Assembly: GCF_002160015.1 (NCBI RefSeq)
Contig: NZ_NFJT01000003.1
Coordinates: forward strand, 62,001-126,000
Source: Anaerofilum sp. An201
Lineage (GTDB): Bacteria > Bacillota > Clostridia > Oscillospirales > Ruminococcaceae
Direction of reading: 5' to 3'
DNA: 64,000 nucleotides
The notes beneath the pieces are model-generated. The model was not told the origin of the DNA and did no database searches. It worked only from the letters and a program-made list of their open reading frames with translations. Shown one piece after another: positions 35,012 through 45,613 of this stretch (within the stretch, counting starts at the first letter, position 1; each line of letters begins with the position of its first letter). Position numbers and translations under genes: made by a program.

Positions 35012-36799
35012 ATGGCTTTAACCAATAACAAACACGTTCTGGACTGGGTCAAGGAGATGGAAGACCTGATGACTCCGGATCATGTGATCTGGATCGACGG
35101 CTCCGAGGCTCAGCTGCGCGCCCTGCGTGAGCAGGCGTTTGCCACCGGCGAGATGACCGAGCTGAACCAGGAGAAGCTGCCTGGCTGCGTTCTGCACCAC
35201 ACCGCCAAGAACGATGTGGCCCGCGTTGAGGGCCGCACCTTCATCTGCACCAAGAACAAAGAGGATGCCGGCAACATCAACAACTGGATGGACCCCGAAG
35301 AGATGAAGGCCAAGCTGATCCCCATGTACACCGGCTGCATGAAGGGCCGCACCATGTACGTGATCCCCTACTGCATGGGTCCTGTCGGCAGCCCCTACTC
35401 CAAGGTTGGCGTTGAGGTGACCGACTCCATCTACGTTGTCCTGAACATGGACATCATGACCCGTATCGGCCTGGGCGCTCTGCGTCAGCTGGGCGACGAG
35501 TCCAACGATTTCGTCCGCGGCCAGCATGCCAAGGCCGACATCAGCGAGGAAGGCCGTTACATCGTGCAGTTCCCCGAGGAGAACGCGATCTGGTCCATCA
35601 ACTCCGGTTACGGCGGCAACGTGCTGCTGGGCAAGAAGTGCTTTGCTCTGCGCATCGCTTCCTACCAGGGCATGAAGGAAGGCTGGATGGCCGAGCATAT
35701 GCTGATCCTGGGCGTTGAGTTCCCCAACGGCGAGACCAAGTATATCACCGCTGCCTTCCCCTCTGCCTGCGGCAAGACCAACCTGGCCATGCTGATCCCG
35801 CCCGAAGTGTACGCCAAGCAGGGCTACAAGGTGTGGACCGTCGGCGACGACATCGCCTGGATGCACATCGGCGAGGACGGCCGTCTGTACGCCATCAACC
35901 CCGAGAACGGTTTCTTCGGCGTTGCCCCCGGCACCAACGAGAAGTCCAACCCCAACGCTCTGCACACCACCATGAAGGGCACCATCTTCACCAACGTTGC
36001 CCACAACCTGGACGACAACACCGTGTGGTGGGAAGGCCTGGATAAGAATCCTCCCGAGAACGCGCAGGAGTGGACCGGCGTTCCCGTCAACGGCAAGGAG
36101 TATGTTGCCAACGGCGGCAAGCTGGCTCATCCGAACAGCCGCTTCACCGCTCCCGCTGTGAACTGCCCCTGCCTGTCCAAGGAGTTCAACAACCCCAACG
36201 GCGTGCCTGTAACCGCTATGGTGTTCGGCGGCCGCCGTGCCAAGACCGCTCCGCTGGTATACCAGAGCTTCGACTGGAACCACGGCGTGTATGTGGGTTC
36301 CGCGATGGCTTCCGAGACCACCGCTGCCGCCACCGGCGCTGTGGGCGTGGTCCGTCGTGATCCCATGGCCATGCGTCCCTTCTGCGGCTACAACATGGGC
36401 GACTACTTCGCTCACTGGATCGAGATGGGCAAGAAGCTGGGCGACAAGGCTCCCAAGATCTTCAACGTCAACTGGTTCCGCACCGACGACGAAGGCCACT
36501 TCATCTGGCCGGGCTTTGGCGACAACATGCGCGTGCTGATGTGGATCTTGGCTCGCTGCGAGGGCAAGGTCGACGCCAACGAGACCGCGATCGGTTATGT
36601 TCCCAATGCGGAGGACATCAACATCGAGGGCCTGAAGGACATCACTCTGGACACCGTGAAGGGTCTGCTGGAAGTGGACAAGGATCTGTGGCTGGAGGAC
36701 GTGAAGGGCGTCGAGGAGCTGTATGCTCAGATCGGCGACCGCGTACCTGCCGAGATGCATGCCCAGCTGAACGCTCTGCGTGATCGTCTGAGCAAATAA
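35012..36799 (+). CDS. pckG: Phosphoenolpyruvate carboxykinase (GTP)
   Basis: Interconverts oxaloacetate and PEP with GTP/GDP, serving gluconeogenesis or, in fermenters, PEP carboxylation. The 595-residue protein has the P-loop with the reactive cysteine AFPSACGKTNLAML, VGDDIAWMHIGEDG, FGVAPGTN, the oxaloacetate loop GSPYSKVGVEVTDS and the C-terminal NWFRTDDEGHFIWPGFGDN. ATG 35012 is favoured over GTG 35003. Its codons are richer in T-ending GCT, GTT and TCC forms than its neighbours, typical of high expression. Confidence 0.97.
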   Translation: MALTNNKHVLDWVKEMEDLMTPDHVIWIDGSEAQLRALREQAFATGEMTELNQEKLPGCVLHHTAKNDVARVEGRTFICTKNKEDAGNINNWMDPEEMKAKLIPMYTGCMKGRTMYVIPYCMGPVGSPYSKVGVEVTDSIYVVLNMDIMTRIGLGALRQLGDESNDFVRGQHAKADISEEGRYIVQFPEENAIWSINSGYGGNVLLGKKCFALRIASYQGMKEGWMAEHMLILGVEFPNGETKYITAAFPSACGKTNLAMLIPPEVYAKQGYKVWTVGDDIAWMHIGEDGRLYAINPENGFFGVAPGTNEKSNPNALHTTMKGTIFTNVAHNLDDNTVWWEGLDKNPPENAQEWTGVPVNGKEYVANGGKLAHPNSRFTAPAVNCPCLSKEFNNPNGVPVTAMVFGGRRAKTAPLVYQSFDWNHGVYVGSAMASETTAAATGAVGVVRRDPMAMRPFCGYNMGDYFAHWIEMGKKLGDKAPKIFNVNWFRTDDEGHFIWPGFGDNMRVLMWILARCEGKVDANETAIGYVPNAEDINIEGLKDITLDTVKGLLEVDKDLWLEDVKGVEELYAQIGDRVPAEMHAQLNALRDRLSK

Positions 36800-36835
36800 T
36801 CGCGGATTGTCTGCACTCGGATCGTAAGATCGTCG

Positions 36836-36881
36836 GCGGGCGCACAGTTTTCCCCAAGGGAGGCTGTGCGCCCGCTTTTTT
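36836..36881 (+). terminator. Terminator of pckG
   Basis: A 12-bp stem, GCGGGCGCACAG with CTGTGCGCCCGC, encloses a 16-base loop and is followed by TTTTTT. Confidence 0.93.
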
Positions 36882-36904
36882 CCGCAACAGAAGGGGGACT
36901 TGCA

Positions 36905-37399
36905 ATGGAAGAGTATCAACCGCCGCGAGGCCGGGTGCTGGGCCTGTTGGCATTGGCAGCGGCGCTGGGGGTTCTCGTTTTCTCACTTTTGCTGTGGTTC
37001 CAGCTGCGCACCGTGCGTCCGCTGGACCCGGCCGACTATCCCGAGACCCTGCCGGACTTCACCTTTTCTGCCAACTGCACACAGGTGGGGAACCACCTGG
37101 AGCTCACCGGACGGATGGGGGTGCGGGGGGAGTGGTACACTTCCTTCGACGGGCGCATCGTGCTGTATCTTGCCAAAACCGACACCTATTGGATGGTCCC
37201 CACCGCGATGGACGAGCAGGCCGCTTTTGACAGCGAGCTGGTGGAAAAGACCTGGGGCGAGAGCTACGGCGGATTTGAAGCCCGCCTTCCCCTGAGCGCC
37301 CTGGACGCCGATTCGTCGCAGTATGAACTGTGCGTGGCCTGGCGCAGCAATGGGCACAATGCCCTGGTCCACACCGGTCAGATGCTGGAGGTGGAGTGA
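36905..37399 (+). CDS. Membrane-anchored hypothetical protein
   Basis: A 164-residue protein with a short cytoplasmic N-terminus, one membrane segment near 12-36 (LLALAAALGVLVFSLLLWFQL) and an extracellular domain of about 125 residues, rich in aromatic residues (GEWYTSFDGRIVLYLAKTD). The domain looks beta-rich. No family is recognised. Start ATG 36905 follows AAGGGGG; earlier codons lie in the pckG terminator. It overlaps the next gene by one base (TGATG), so the two are translated as a pair. Confidence 0.75.
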   Translation: MEEYQPPRGRVLGLLALAAALGVLVFSLLLWFQLRTVRPLDPADYPETLPDFTFSANCTQVGNHLELTGRMGVRGEWYTSFDGRIVLYLAKTDTYWMVPTAMDEQAAFDSELVEKTWGESYGGFEARLPLSALDADSSQYELCVAWRSNGHNALVHTGQMLEVE

Positions 37400-38721
37400 T
37401 GCTGAAACAAAAAAGTATTCGCGTTGCGCCCTACCTGACGATGCTGGCGGTGTTCGGAGCGCTGTTCGCCCTTGTACCGGTGCCCACCGGCGACGACTCG
37501 ATGTATGCCGGCATTCTGGACGGCTATCCGCTGGACGCCTTTCTTCTCCAGCAATACCTCACCTGGTCGGCCCGCACACTGGTGGAAGCGGTGATCTGCG
37601 TCGTCGCCCATTGGCCGCCGTTGGTCTGGCGCATCTGCACCCCCGTATTTCTGACCATCTGCGCCTGGTGCATCGTCGGCCTGGCGGATGCGCACCGCTC
37701 CCCGGCAGCTGGATGGACAGCGGCGGTGCTGCTGTTCACGCTGGAATGGCCTCTGCTCTCCACCGCCGGCTGGATGTGCACCACCCTCTGTTTTGTCTGG
37801 CCGCTGTGCGCCGGTCTGCTGGCCGTGCAGCCGTTGGCGCGCTGGCACCGCGGCGAGGCTGTCCCGCTGTGGTCCGGCATCCTGGCTGTGGCGGGGATGC
37901 TGTATGCCGCCAATATGGAACAGATCATGGTGGTGGCCACCCTCTGCCTGCTGGGCTATGCAGGGTATTGCATCTGGAAAAAGCGCAGCTGCTGGCTGCT
38001 GTGGGCGCTGCTGGCAGCCTGTCTGCTGAACGCCGCCTACGCCGCCCTCAGCCCCGGCACCCAGTACCGCTACGAGACCGAGATCACCTCCAGCTTCATG
38101 GACTACGGCATGTTCACGCTGCTGCAAAAGGCGCAGCTGGGCATAGCGGCCGCACTGGACGCCGTTGTGTTCCAGCCAAGCTGGCTGTTCTTCGCGCTGT
38201 GCGCGCTGCTGGCGATCGGCGCTTTCAGCCGCCCGCTTCCGGTGTGGTTCCGTATCCTCTCGCTGTTCCCGGCTGCCGTTACCGGGGTGCTGGGTGTCTT
38301 TGGCGAGACAGCGTGTGCGCTGTTTCCCAAGCTCTCCTTTTTCCACCACGCGGTCACCAAACGGGGTGTCTTTACCGTTCAAAGCGTGTGGGAGCCGGAG
38401 CGCCTGGCTGCCTTTGGATTACTGTATGCCGTCCTTGCCGGCTGTGTGCTGCTGCTGTATGTCGTTCTGGGCCACATCGGCCGGTCGTTTGCCGCCATCG
38501 TATTGCTGCTGGCGGGCTTCTCCAGCTGTGCCATGCTGGGCTTTTCGCCCACCGTGTGGCGTTCGGGCGGCCGCACCGCGTTCTTCTTCCTGCTCTCGGT
38601 GCTGGGCTGTTCGCTGCTGGTGTGGAAAAGCCTTCCCGGCCGCCGCTGGAAACTCGGCGCGTTTGCCTTCCTGCTGCTGTGTGCGGCCGTCAACCTCCCC
38701 TCTGTATTCCTCTCCCTGTAA
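37399..38721 (+). CDS. Polytopic membrane protein, GT-C-like (DUF6056-like)
   Basis: A 440-residue protein with about ten to twelve hydrophobic segments. The TGDDSMYAGI acidic motif right after the first membrane span (about residues 30-39) resembles the catalytic loop of GT-C glycosyltransferases and of DUF6056/GtrII-like proteins. A polyprenyl-sugar-dependent modification of surface polymers is the best guess; the assignment is inference. It is translationally coupled to the anchored protein at 36905. Confidence 0.7.
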   Translation: MLKQKSIRVAPYLTMLAVFGALFALVPVPTGDDSMYAGILDGYPLDAFLLQQYLTWSARTLVEAVICVVAHWPPLVWRICTPVFLTICAWCIVGLADAHRSPAAGWTAAVLLFTLEWPLLSTAGWMCTTLCFVWPLCAGLLAVQPLARWHRGEAVPLWSGILAVAGMLYAANMEQIMVVATLCLLGYAGYCIWKKRSCWLLWALLAACLLNAAYAALSPGTQYRYETEITSSFMDYGMFTLLQKAQLGIAAALDAVVFQPSWLFFALCALLAIGAFSRPLPVWFRILSLFPAAVTGVLGVFGETACALFPKLSFFHHAVTKRGVFTVQSVWEPERLAAFGLLYAVLAGCVLLLYVVLGHIGRSFAAIVLLLAGFSSCAMLGFSPTVWRSGGRTAFFFLLSVLGCSLLVWKSLPGRRWKLGAFAFLLLCAAVNLPSVFLSL

Positions 38722-38729
38722 TACAAAAA

Positions 38730-38763
38730 CCCTCCCGGATCGTCTCCGGGAGGGCCTTTCTGT
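38730..38763 (+). terminator. Terminator of the GT-C-like pair
   Basis: CCCTCCCGGA pairs with TCCGGGAGGG around five bases, followed by CCTTTCTGTTTTT. Confidence 0.9.
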
Positions 38764-38782
38764 TTTTCGCGTGGTATAAAGT

Positions 38783-38829
38783 TTTCGCCCGCCTTTTTCA
38801 AAAGGCGGCGGGGTGTGGGGCGGCGCCCC
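38783..38829. repeat. Two-hairpin intergenic repeat-like element
   Basis: A CGCCTTTT-TC-AAAAGGCG hairpin (38790-38807) is followed by GGGGCG-G-CGCCCC (38817-38829), within a GTTTTCGCCC...GGGGTGTGGGG context. This looks like a dispersed element of Ruminococcaceae genomes (recall, not search), and may also serve as the glgB terminator on the minus strand. Confidence 0.5.
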
Positions 38830-38838
38830 GCAAAAACC

Positions 38839-40662
<1,824 letters not shown>

Positions 40663-40790
40663 AGCTGTTCTCCTTTGTCCCGCCGGGCGCACGACCGCCC
40701 CCGGCTGCATGATACATCCATTGTACAACACGCACCGCCAAAAATCCAGCACAAAATGACCAATCCCCATTTTTTGCGTCGGAAAGCAGC

Positions 40791-40820
40791 AAAAAACGGG
40801 CCGGCAAACCGCACGGCCCG
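40791..40820 (-). terminator. Terminator after the DUF1648-like gene
   Basis: On the minus strand CGGGCCG pairs with CGGCCCG around ten bases, followed by TTTTTT. It separates the ABC operon from glgB. Confidence 0.85.
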
Positions 40821-40835
40821 CAAAAGAAAAGCGAA

Positions 40836-41111
40836 TCAGAGATTCATCCAGAAAGTGAACAGGGGCAGTACCAGCACCACCACCGCGGCGGCGAGGTGCG
40901 CGCCGCGGCCGCTGGAGCGGTAGAGCAGGATCATCACCGCCTGCAGTGCCAGCATCAGCAGCGTGGCCAGCGGCTTGGGCATGTAATTTTGCAGCCCTCC
41001 GTCCATGCCGATCTGCATTGCCACCCGGTCGGGCAGAAGCACCCAGCCCGCCACCGCCAGTGCCACCGCGACGATCCCCATCGCAATACACAGAATATCC
41101 CGTTTTTTCAC
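40836..41111 (-). CDS. Small membrane protein with DUF1648-like motif
   Basis: A 91-residue protein with three hydrophobic segments. The LPDRVAMQIGMDGGLQNYMP stretch after the first span is typical of DUF1648/SdpI-like proteins (P...v..H or Q..G). GTG start with AGGA nine bases before. It follows the ABC permease by six bases and is the last gene of that operon; it may protect against or accompany the exported substrate. Confidence 0.65.
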   Translation of the reverse strand: MKKRDILCIAMGIVAVALAVAGWVLLPDRVAMQIGMDGGLQNYMPKPLATLLMLALQAVMILLYRSSGRGAHLAAAVVVLVLPLFTFWMNL

Positions 41112-41117
41112 AACAGA

Positions 41118-42707
41118 TCATCCTTTTGTCGTCAGTTCGGTGAATTTGTCCTGCCCGTACCGCAGCAGGGCCAGCTCCATCAGTCCGCAGAGCGCCAGCA
41201 CAAAGACGCTCGCGCCCGTCAAAAACAGAGCGGCGGAAACCTTCACAAGCCACCACAGCAGGGCCAAAACCGCCAGCAGGGCGAAGCCGATGCCCATGTT
41301 TGCCAGTACGCTGGCGCTCTGCTTCACCACCACTGTATCGTTGGGGGCGTCCAGGCGGGGGAGCAGCAGGTTGCACCACAGCCCGCACAGCGAGGCAAAC
41401 AGCGCGGTGGCCGCGCAGCACACACCCAGCGCGGCCAGCTGCCCGGCCGGGAGTCGGAAAGCCCGCTGCACCCCCGCCAGCGCCACGGCCATCGGCGGCA
41501 GGCAGATGGTGAGGCTGAATAGTGCCTTTGCGTGGCAGATCGCCAGGGGAGTGACCGGCGCCGATTGCAGCAGCCAGATCGCCCGCCCTTCCAGCGAGAT
41601 GCTCACCGAGGACGGGCTGGCCACCAGCAGGAAAAATGCCGCCATCGCTGCCAGCATCACCGGCAGCTGCTGGCGCATACCGGGAATCGTCAGCAAAATC
41701 TGCAGCTTGTCGGGGAAAAGAAGCAGGTATCCTCCCCCCAGCAGCAGGAACAGGGGGCCCAGCCCGCAGTTCAAAAGATAGATCGGGGTGCCGAAGAAGC
41801 GCGCAGCCTCTTTTTTGTACAGGGCGCTCACCGCGCTGCCGGCCGTCTGGCGGCTCATGCGGAAGCGCCGGTGCACCGTTCGGGTGGCCAGGCGCAGGGT
41901 GAGGCTCTGGTACACCGGCGCGATGGCGGCGGTCAGGACCCCCACGCACCCCACCGACAGCAGCACGAACCACACCACGGAAAGCGCATTCCCGCCGCCC
42001 AGCGGACGCGCCGCCCAAGCCAGCGGAGGGACCGTGCGCCACAGGGACTGGCGCAGCGCGTCCGCCTGCACCTCGTCCATCAGGCTGCTCTGCAGCATCC
42101 ACAAAAGCCAGAACAGAAGCCCCAGGCCCAGCAGGCTCACCAGCACCGAAAACAGACTTTTGTGGCGCATATGCCCGGCCACCCAGGCGCTCAGGCATCC
42201 AAACACCGCGCTGATGGCGGTGGCCAGCAGCGGCACACACAGACAGATCACCACAAATTCCAGCCAGAACGCCGGCCCCACCGGGGCGTTCAGCGCATAC
42301 ACCACCGCCGAGGGGATCAGAAGGCAGCTGTTGAACAGCAGGTTCTCCAGATACAGCGCCAGCATTTTGGCCAGCAAGATCACGCGGGCAGGAATGGGAA
42401 GCGCGAACAGGAAATCCAGGTCCCGCCCGCCGAACAGCATCCCGCTGCCTGCCATCATCGTGAAGCAGAGCGCCATGCAGAATCCAACCAGCAGCATCTG
42501 CCCCCAGTAGAGGTCGCCCATGCCCATCGGCAGCAGAACCGTGGCCATCGGCAGCGCATACACGGCGCCCACATAGGCCATGATGCCGCCGCCCAGCGCA
42601 GCGGCCAGGGGAGCGGCGAAGGCGCGCGATTTTTTGCTGCCTGTGAGATGCATGGCGTTCAGCATGGCCTGCAATTCCACCTTGCACAGGCTGAACAGTG
42701 CGCTCAT
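41118..42707 (-). CDS. ABC transporter permease (ABC-2/exporter type)
   Basis: A 529-residue permease with about twelve membrane segments arranged as two similar halves. No periplasmic-binding signatures are seen, so export is likely. The N-terminus MSALFSLCKVELQAML is cytosolic. ATG 42707 overlaps the ATPase stop codon (ATGA), proving a two-gene transporter. The large fused permease resembles the YthQ/EcsB-like class rather than small ABC-2 subunits; substrate unknown. Confidence 0.85.
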   Translation of the reverse strand: MSALFSLCKVELQAMLNAMHLTGSKKSRAFAAPLAAALGGGIMAYVGAVYALPMATVLLPMGMGDLYWGQMLLVGFCMALCFTMMAGSGMLFGGRDLDFLFALPIPARVILLAKMLALYLENLLFNSCLLIPSAVVYALNAPVGPAFWLEFVVICLCVPLLATAISAVFGCLSAWVAGHMRHKSLFSVLVSLLGLGLLFWLLWMLQSSLMDEVQADALRQSLWRTVPPLAWAARPLGGGNALSVVWFVLLSVGCVGVLTAAIAPVYQSLTLRLATRTVHRRFRMSRQTAGSAVSALYKKEAARFFGTPIYLLNCGLGPLFLLLGGGYLLLFPDKLQILLTIPGMRQQLPVMLAAMAAFFLLVASPSSVSISLEGRAIWLLQSAPVTPLAICHAKALFSLTICLPPMAVALAGVQRAFRLPAGQLAALGVCCAATALFASLCGLWCNLLLPRLDAPNDTVVVKQSASVLANMGIGFALLAVLALLWWLVKVSAALFLTGASVFVLALCGLMELALLRYGQDKFTELTTKG

Positions 42708-43426
42708 TTCCCGTCGCCTCCTCCTTCCAGTTCCAGGAACACGTCCTCCAGCGACGACGCGCCCACGATCTCCGCGGTGGCGCCGCTGGCGACCAGCTGT
42801 CCCTGGCGGATGATGGCGATGCGGTCGCACAGCTTCTCGGCCACCTCCAGCACATGGGTGCTGAACAGCACCGCGCCGCCCTCGGCGCACAGCTCCCGCA
42901 GCTGCTGCTTGAGCAGGTGGCTGGCTTTGGGGTCCAGGCCGACAAACGGCTCGTCCAGGATCAGCAGCCGGGGACGGCGGATCAGCGCCGAGATCAGCGC
43001 CAGCTTCTGCTTCATGCCGTGGGAATAGCTGCCGATGGCGCTTCCCAGCGCGTCGGTCAGCTCGTAGGCGCCGGCGTATTGCTGGATGCGGCTGGTGCGT
43101 TCGGCGGCCGGGATGCCGTACAGGTCGGCCACGAAATTCAAAAACTTGATGCCGCTCATAAACTCATACAGATCGGGATTGTCCGGCAAAAACGCCATCA
43201 CCCGCTTGGCCTGCACCGGCTGGGTATGGATGTCGTATCCGCCAACGGTGATGCTGCCCGTCTCAAAGGGCAGGATACCGGCCACTGCGCGCAGCGTGGT
43301 GGATTTTCCGGCGCCGTTGTGCCCGATGAACCCCACGATCTGCCCGGCCTGCACCTCCAGCGAAAGATCCTGTACGGCGGTTTTGCCGCCGGGGTAGGTT
43401 TTGGAGAAATGCGAAATCTGCAGCAT
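42704..43426 (-). CDS. ABC transporter ATP-binding protein
   Basis: A 240-residue ATPase with Walker A GHNGAGKSTTLRAVAG near residue 36, Q-loop-like PDNPDLYEFM, signature SYSHGMKQKLALISAL near 133, Walker B LLILDEPFVGLDP near 154 and switch H in LFSTHVLEVAEK. The signature reads YSHGMKQK, typical of the EcsA/YtrB/SkfE exporter family. First gene of the operon with the permease and the DUF1648-like protein, under the operator at 43479-43500. Confidence 0.93.
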   Translation of the reverse strand: MLQISHFSKTYPGGKTAVQDLSLEVQAGQIVGFIGHNGAGKSTTLRAVAGILPFETGSITVGGYDIHTQPVQAKRVMAFLPDNPDLYEFMSGIKFLNFVADLYGIPAAERTSRIQQYAGAYELTDALGSAIGSYSHGMKQKLALISALIRRPRLLILDEPFVGLDPKASHLLKQQLRELCAEGGAVLFSTHVLEVAEKLCDRIAIIRQGQLVASGATAEIVGASSLEDVFLELEGGGDGK

Positions 43427-43478
43427 ATTGGATGCTCCTTTCCCGTGCCGGGCCTTTCCCGGCGCAAAAGAACGTTTA

Positions 43479-43535
43479 GAAAATCATCAATTTGATTTTC
43501 ACCTAAATATTAGCATGCCGCCGGTGGCTTGTCAA
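43479..43535 (-). promoter_or_regulatory. Promoter and start-site operator of the ABC exporter operon
   Basis: On the minus strand a perfect -35 TTGACA (43530-43535) and TAATAT (43507-43512) lie 17 bases apart. Immediately downstream, over the predicted start of transcription near 43500, is a perfect inverted repeat GAAAATCA-N6-TGATTTTC (43479-43500). This position fits a repressor, and a GCCGGG/CCCGGC hairpin (about 43447-43463) follows in the leader. The regulator gene is not in the window. Confidence 0.78.
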
Positions 43536-43539
43536 GAAG

Positions 43540-43576
43540 AAAAATCGCCCCGCCTGCCCAAAAGGCAAAGCGGAGC
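43540..43576 (-). terminator. Terminator of the glycosyltransferase fusion gene
   Basis: On the minus strand GCTCCGCTTTGCC and GGGCAGGCGGGGC form a stem with G-U pairs and one bulge, followed by GATTTTT. It lies nine bases after the stop. Confidence 0.8.
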
Positions 43577-43584
43577 AATCTTTT

Positions 43585-45372
43585 TCACACCTGGCTCAAG
43601 GCGGAGGCTTCCTCTTCCTCACACACGGAACTGTGCCGCTGGGCGGCGGCCATCTCGTTGATGCGCCCGGCCAGCAGTTCGGCGCTGCGCAGGCGGGAAG
43701 CGTGGGAGAGGTCCGGTTTGTCGCCGCGCACACAGTAGACCGGCTCGCCCAGTTGCAGCACCCGGTTCGTGCCGTCGCAGTAGACCGGCACAAAGGGAAG
43801 GTGGCAGCCGGTGCGCTGGTGGTAGTATTTTTCCAGCATCAGAAAGCCGGTGTAGCTCTGGCCCATCTCATCGCTGCTGCTGGAATAGTCCACATCCGGG
43901 CAGATCACCAGCGACTCTCCCGTTGCCAGCAGCTGCGCCGACAGCTGCATCGTGTCCCGCACGGCAGCGCTGCCGCGGTAGACCGGCACCGCGCCGATCG
44001 TCCGCATGAAAGCCGGAACCACCAGCGACAGCGCGGTGGCCGCCAGCCAGGCAATCGGGGCAGGCCATCCGAAGCGGGTGTGGAAGGTGTAGTGGTAGAA
44101 CTGCGAAAAGCAGGTTTTGCGGTTGGTAAAGACATGCAGCGCCCAGATATGGCCGAGCACCGGCAAAGCGGCCAGTGTGTGCACCGGGCCGTACATGTTC
44201 TGATGGTGCGCAATGTAGACACAGGGGCCTTCGGGGACCGTCCCCTCACAGCGCCAGCCAGACAGACACAGCTGCACCACACGCTTTGCCAGCCGGCCAA
44301 ACGCACCCCAGCGCGGCAGGCGCTGGCGCGGTTTGGCAAACACCCACCGCAGCTGCACCTGATAGCTCAGCACGGCCAGCACCAGATCCACCAGCGGCTT
44401 GGCCAGCGCCTCGTCCAGATGCAGCAGGCGGCACACCGCGTACACGCCGCTGATGCTGGCCAGCAGCTGCACCGCCCACAGCAGATAGTAGCGCGGCAGG
44501 GTGCTGCGCAGGTCGGAGTTCTGCATGTAGGGCAGGCGGCGGTTGCACAGATAGTTCACCAGCGAAGAGATCGTGCGGGCGATCACCGCCGCGCCGGCCA
44601 CGCGCACTGCCAGCGGCAGCTGCTCCAGCAGCAGCTTGACAAGAATGCAGTAGAGCGCCACGTCGATCACGGCAGACAGCGCCGCCACCGCGCTGTACTG
44701 CACCGTTCCCCACAGCAGCTGCCCCATCACCCGCAGCGAATCGGAAACGGTGTGGAAATGGCTGTCTGCGCCGGCGGGATATACGGCCCGGATCGGCACC
44801 GTTGTCAGCTCAATGCCGCGCTTGCGCGCAAAGAGCAGGATGTTCAGCTCATATTCGAACCGCTGCCCTTTCAAACCGGCCAGCGCCGACAGCAGCCGGC
44901 CGGAAATCCCCCACAGCCCGCTCTGCGCGTCGGGCAGGCGGATGCCGTACAAGAACCGCAGAGTGGCGGATACCATCTTCCCGGCCATCCGGGTGCGGCG
45001 GGGCATGGCGGTGTCGAAGCTGCGGCAGCCCGCCACGATGGAGTTCGGGTGCGCCTTCATGGCGTCCGCCATTGTCTGGATATCCTCCAGGCGGTGCTGC
45101 CCGTCGCAGTCCATCGTCAGCACGTCGGGGGTGTGCGGCAGAGAGGCCAGGTGGGAAAAAGCGGTTTTCAGCGCTGCGCCCTTGCCCATATTTTCACTGT
45201 GGCGCAGAACCGTGCAGCCCAGCTGCTCTGCCTGGGCGAAGATCTCACGATATTCTGTCCCGCTGCCGTCATCCACCACCACGATGTCCACAAAACCGGC
45301 CTTGCGCAGGCGGTCTACCGTGTCCACAAAATGGGCGGGAGGCTGGTAGGCAGGGATTACGATACAGATCAC
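43585..45372 (-). CDS. GT2 glycosyltransferase - GtrA - acyltransferase fusion
   Basis: A 595-residue protein of three parts. Residues 1-220: GT2 domain with CIVIPAYQPP, VVVDDGSGT and DVLTMDCDGQHRLED (DxD as DCDGQ), like dolichol-phosphate mannosyltransferases. Residues about 225-355: four hydrophobic segments with the GtrA-like LVNYLCNRRLPY. Residues about 370-580: a PlsC/LPLAT-like domain, IAHHQNMYGPVH and VPVYRGSAAVRDTM, with CPDVDYSSSSD. The usual HxxxxD dyad reads HHQNMYG without the aspartate, so the acyl step may be altered. GTG 45372 has GAGGAG nine bases upstream. Predicted role: making and flipping a lipid-linked sugar. Confidence 0.82.
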   Translation of the reverse strand: MICIVIPAYQPPAHFVDTVDRLRKAGFVDIVVVDDGSGTEYREIFAQAEQLGCTVLRHSENMGKGAALKTAFSHLASLPHTPDVLTMDCDGQHRLEDIQTMADAMKAHPNSIVAGCRSFDTAMPRRTRMAGKMVSATLRFLYGIRLPDAQSGLWGISGRLLSALAGLKGQRFEYELNILLFARKRGIELTTVPIRAVYPAGADSHFHTVSDSLRVMGQLLWGTVQYSAVAALSAVIDVALYCILVKLLLEQLPLAVRVAGAAVIARTISSLVNYLCNRRLPYMQNSDLRSTLPRYYLLWAVQLLASISGVYAVCRLLHLDEALAKPLVDLVLAVLSYQVQLRWVFAKPRQRLPRWGAFGRLAKRVVQLCLSGWRCEGTVPEGPCVYIAHHQNMYGPVHTLAALPVLGHIWALHVFTNRKTCFSQFYHYTFHTRFGWPAPIAWLAATALSLVVPAFMRTIGAVPVYRGSAAVRDTMQLSAQLLATGESLVICPDVDYSSSSDEMGQSYTGFLMLEKYYHQRTGCHLPFVPVYCDGTNRVLQLGEPVYCVRGDKPDLSHASRLRSAELLAGRINEMAAAQRHSSVCEEEEASALSQV

Positions 45373-45488
45373 AAGCAACAACTCCTCATACACAATAGAA
45401 CGCAGATCCACCCCCGCAGGTTTCAGGGGAGGGTCACTCTATGATTATACAACACTTGCGCTAAAAAAGAAACGGAAAAATCCCGTCC

Positions 45489-45517
45489 TTTTCATATCCG
45501 GCAATTTGTAGTATAAT
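45489..45517 (+). promoter_or_regulatory. Promoter of asnB-murE
   Basis: TTTTCA (45489-45494), 17-base spacer, perfect TATAAT (45512-45517), about 95 bases before asnB. Confidence 0.65.
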
Positions 45518-45613
45518 AAAAATGTATATGCCGTGTCCGTGTGTCGGATGGCAGCATTTCAAAAAAATCAAATTCCGTGCAGCGACCTGTGCGGCAATGG
45601 AGGATACAAATTT

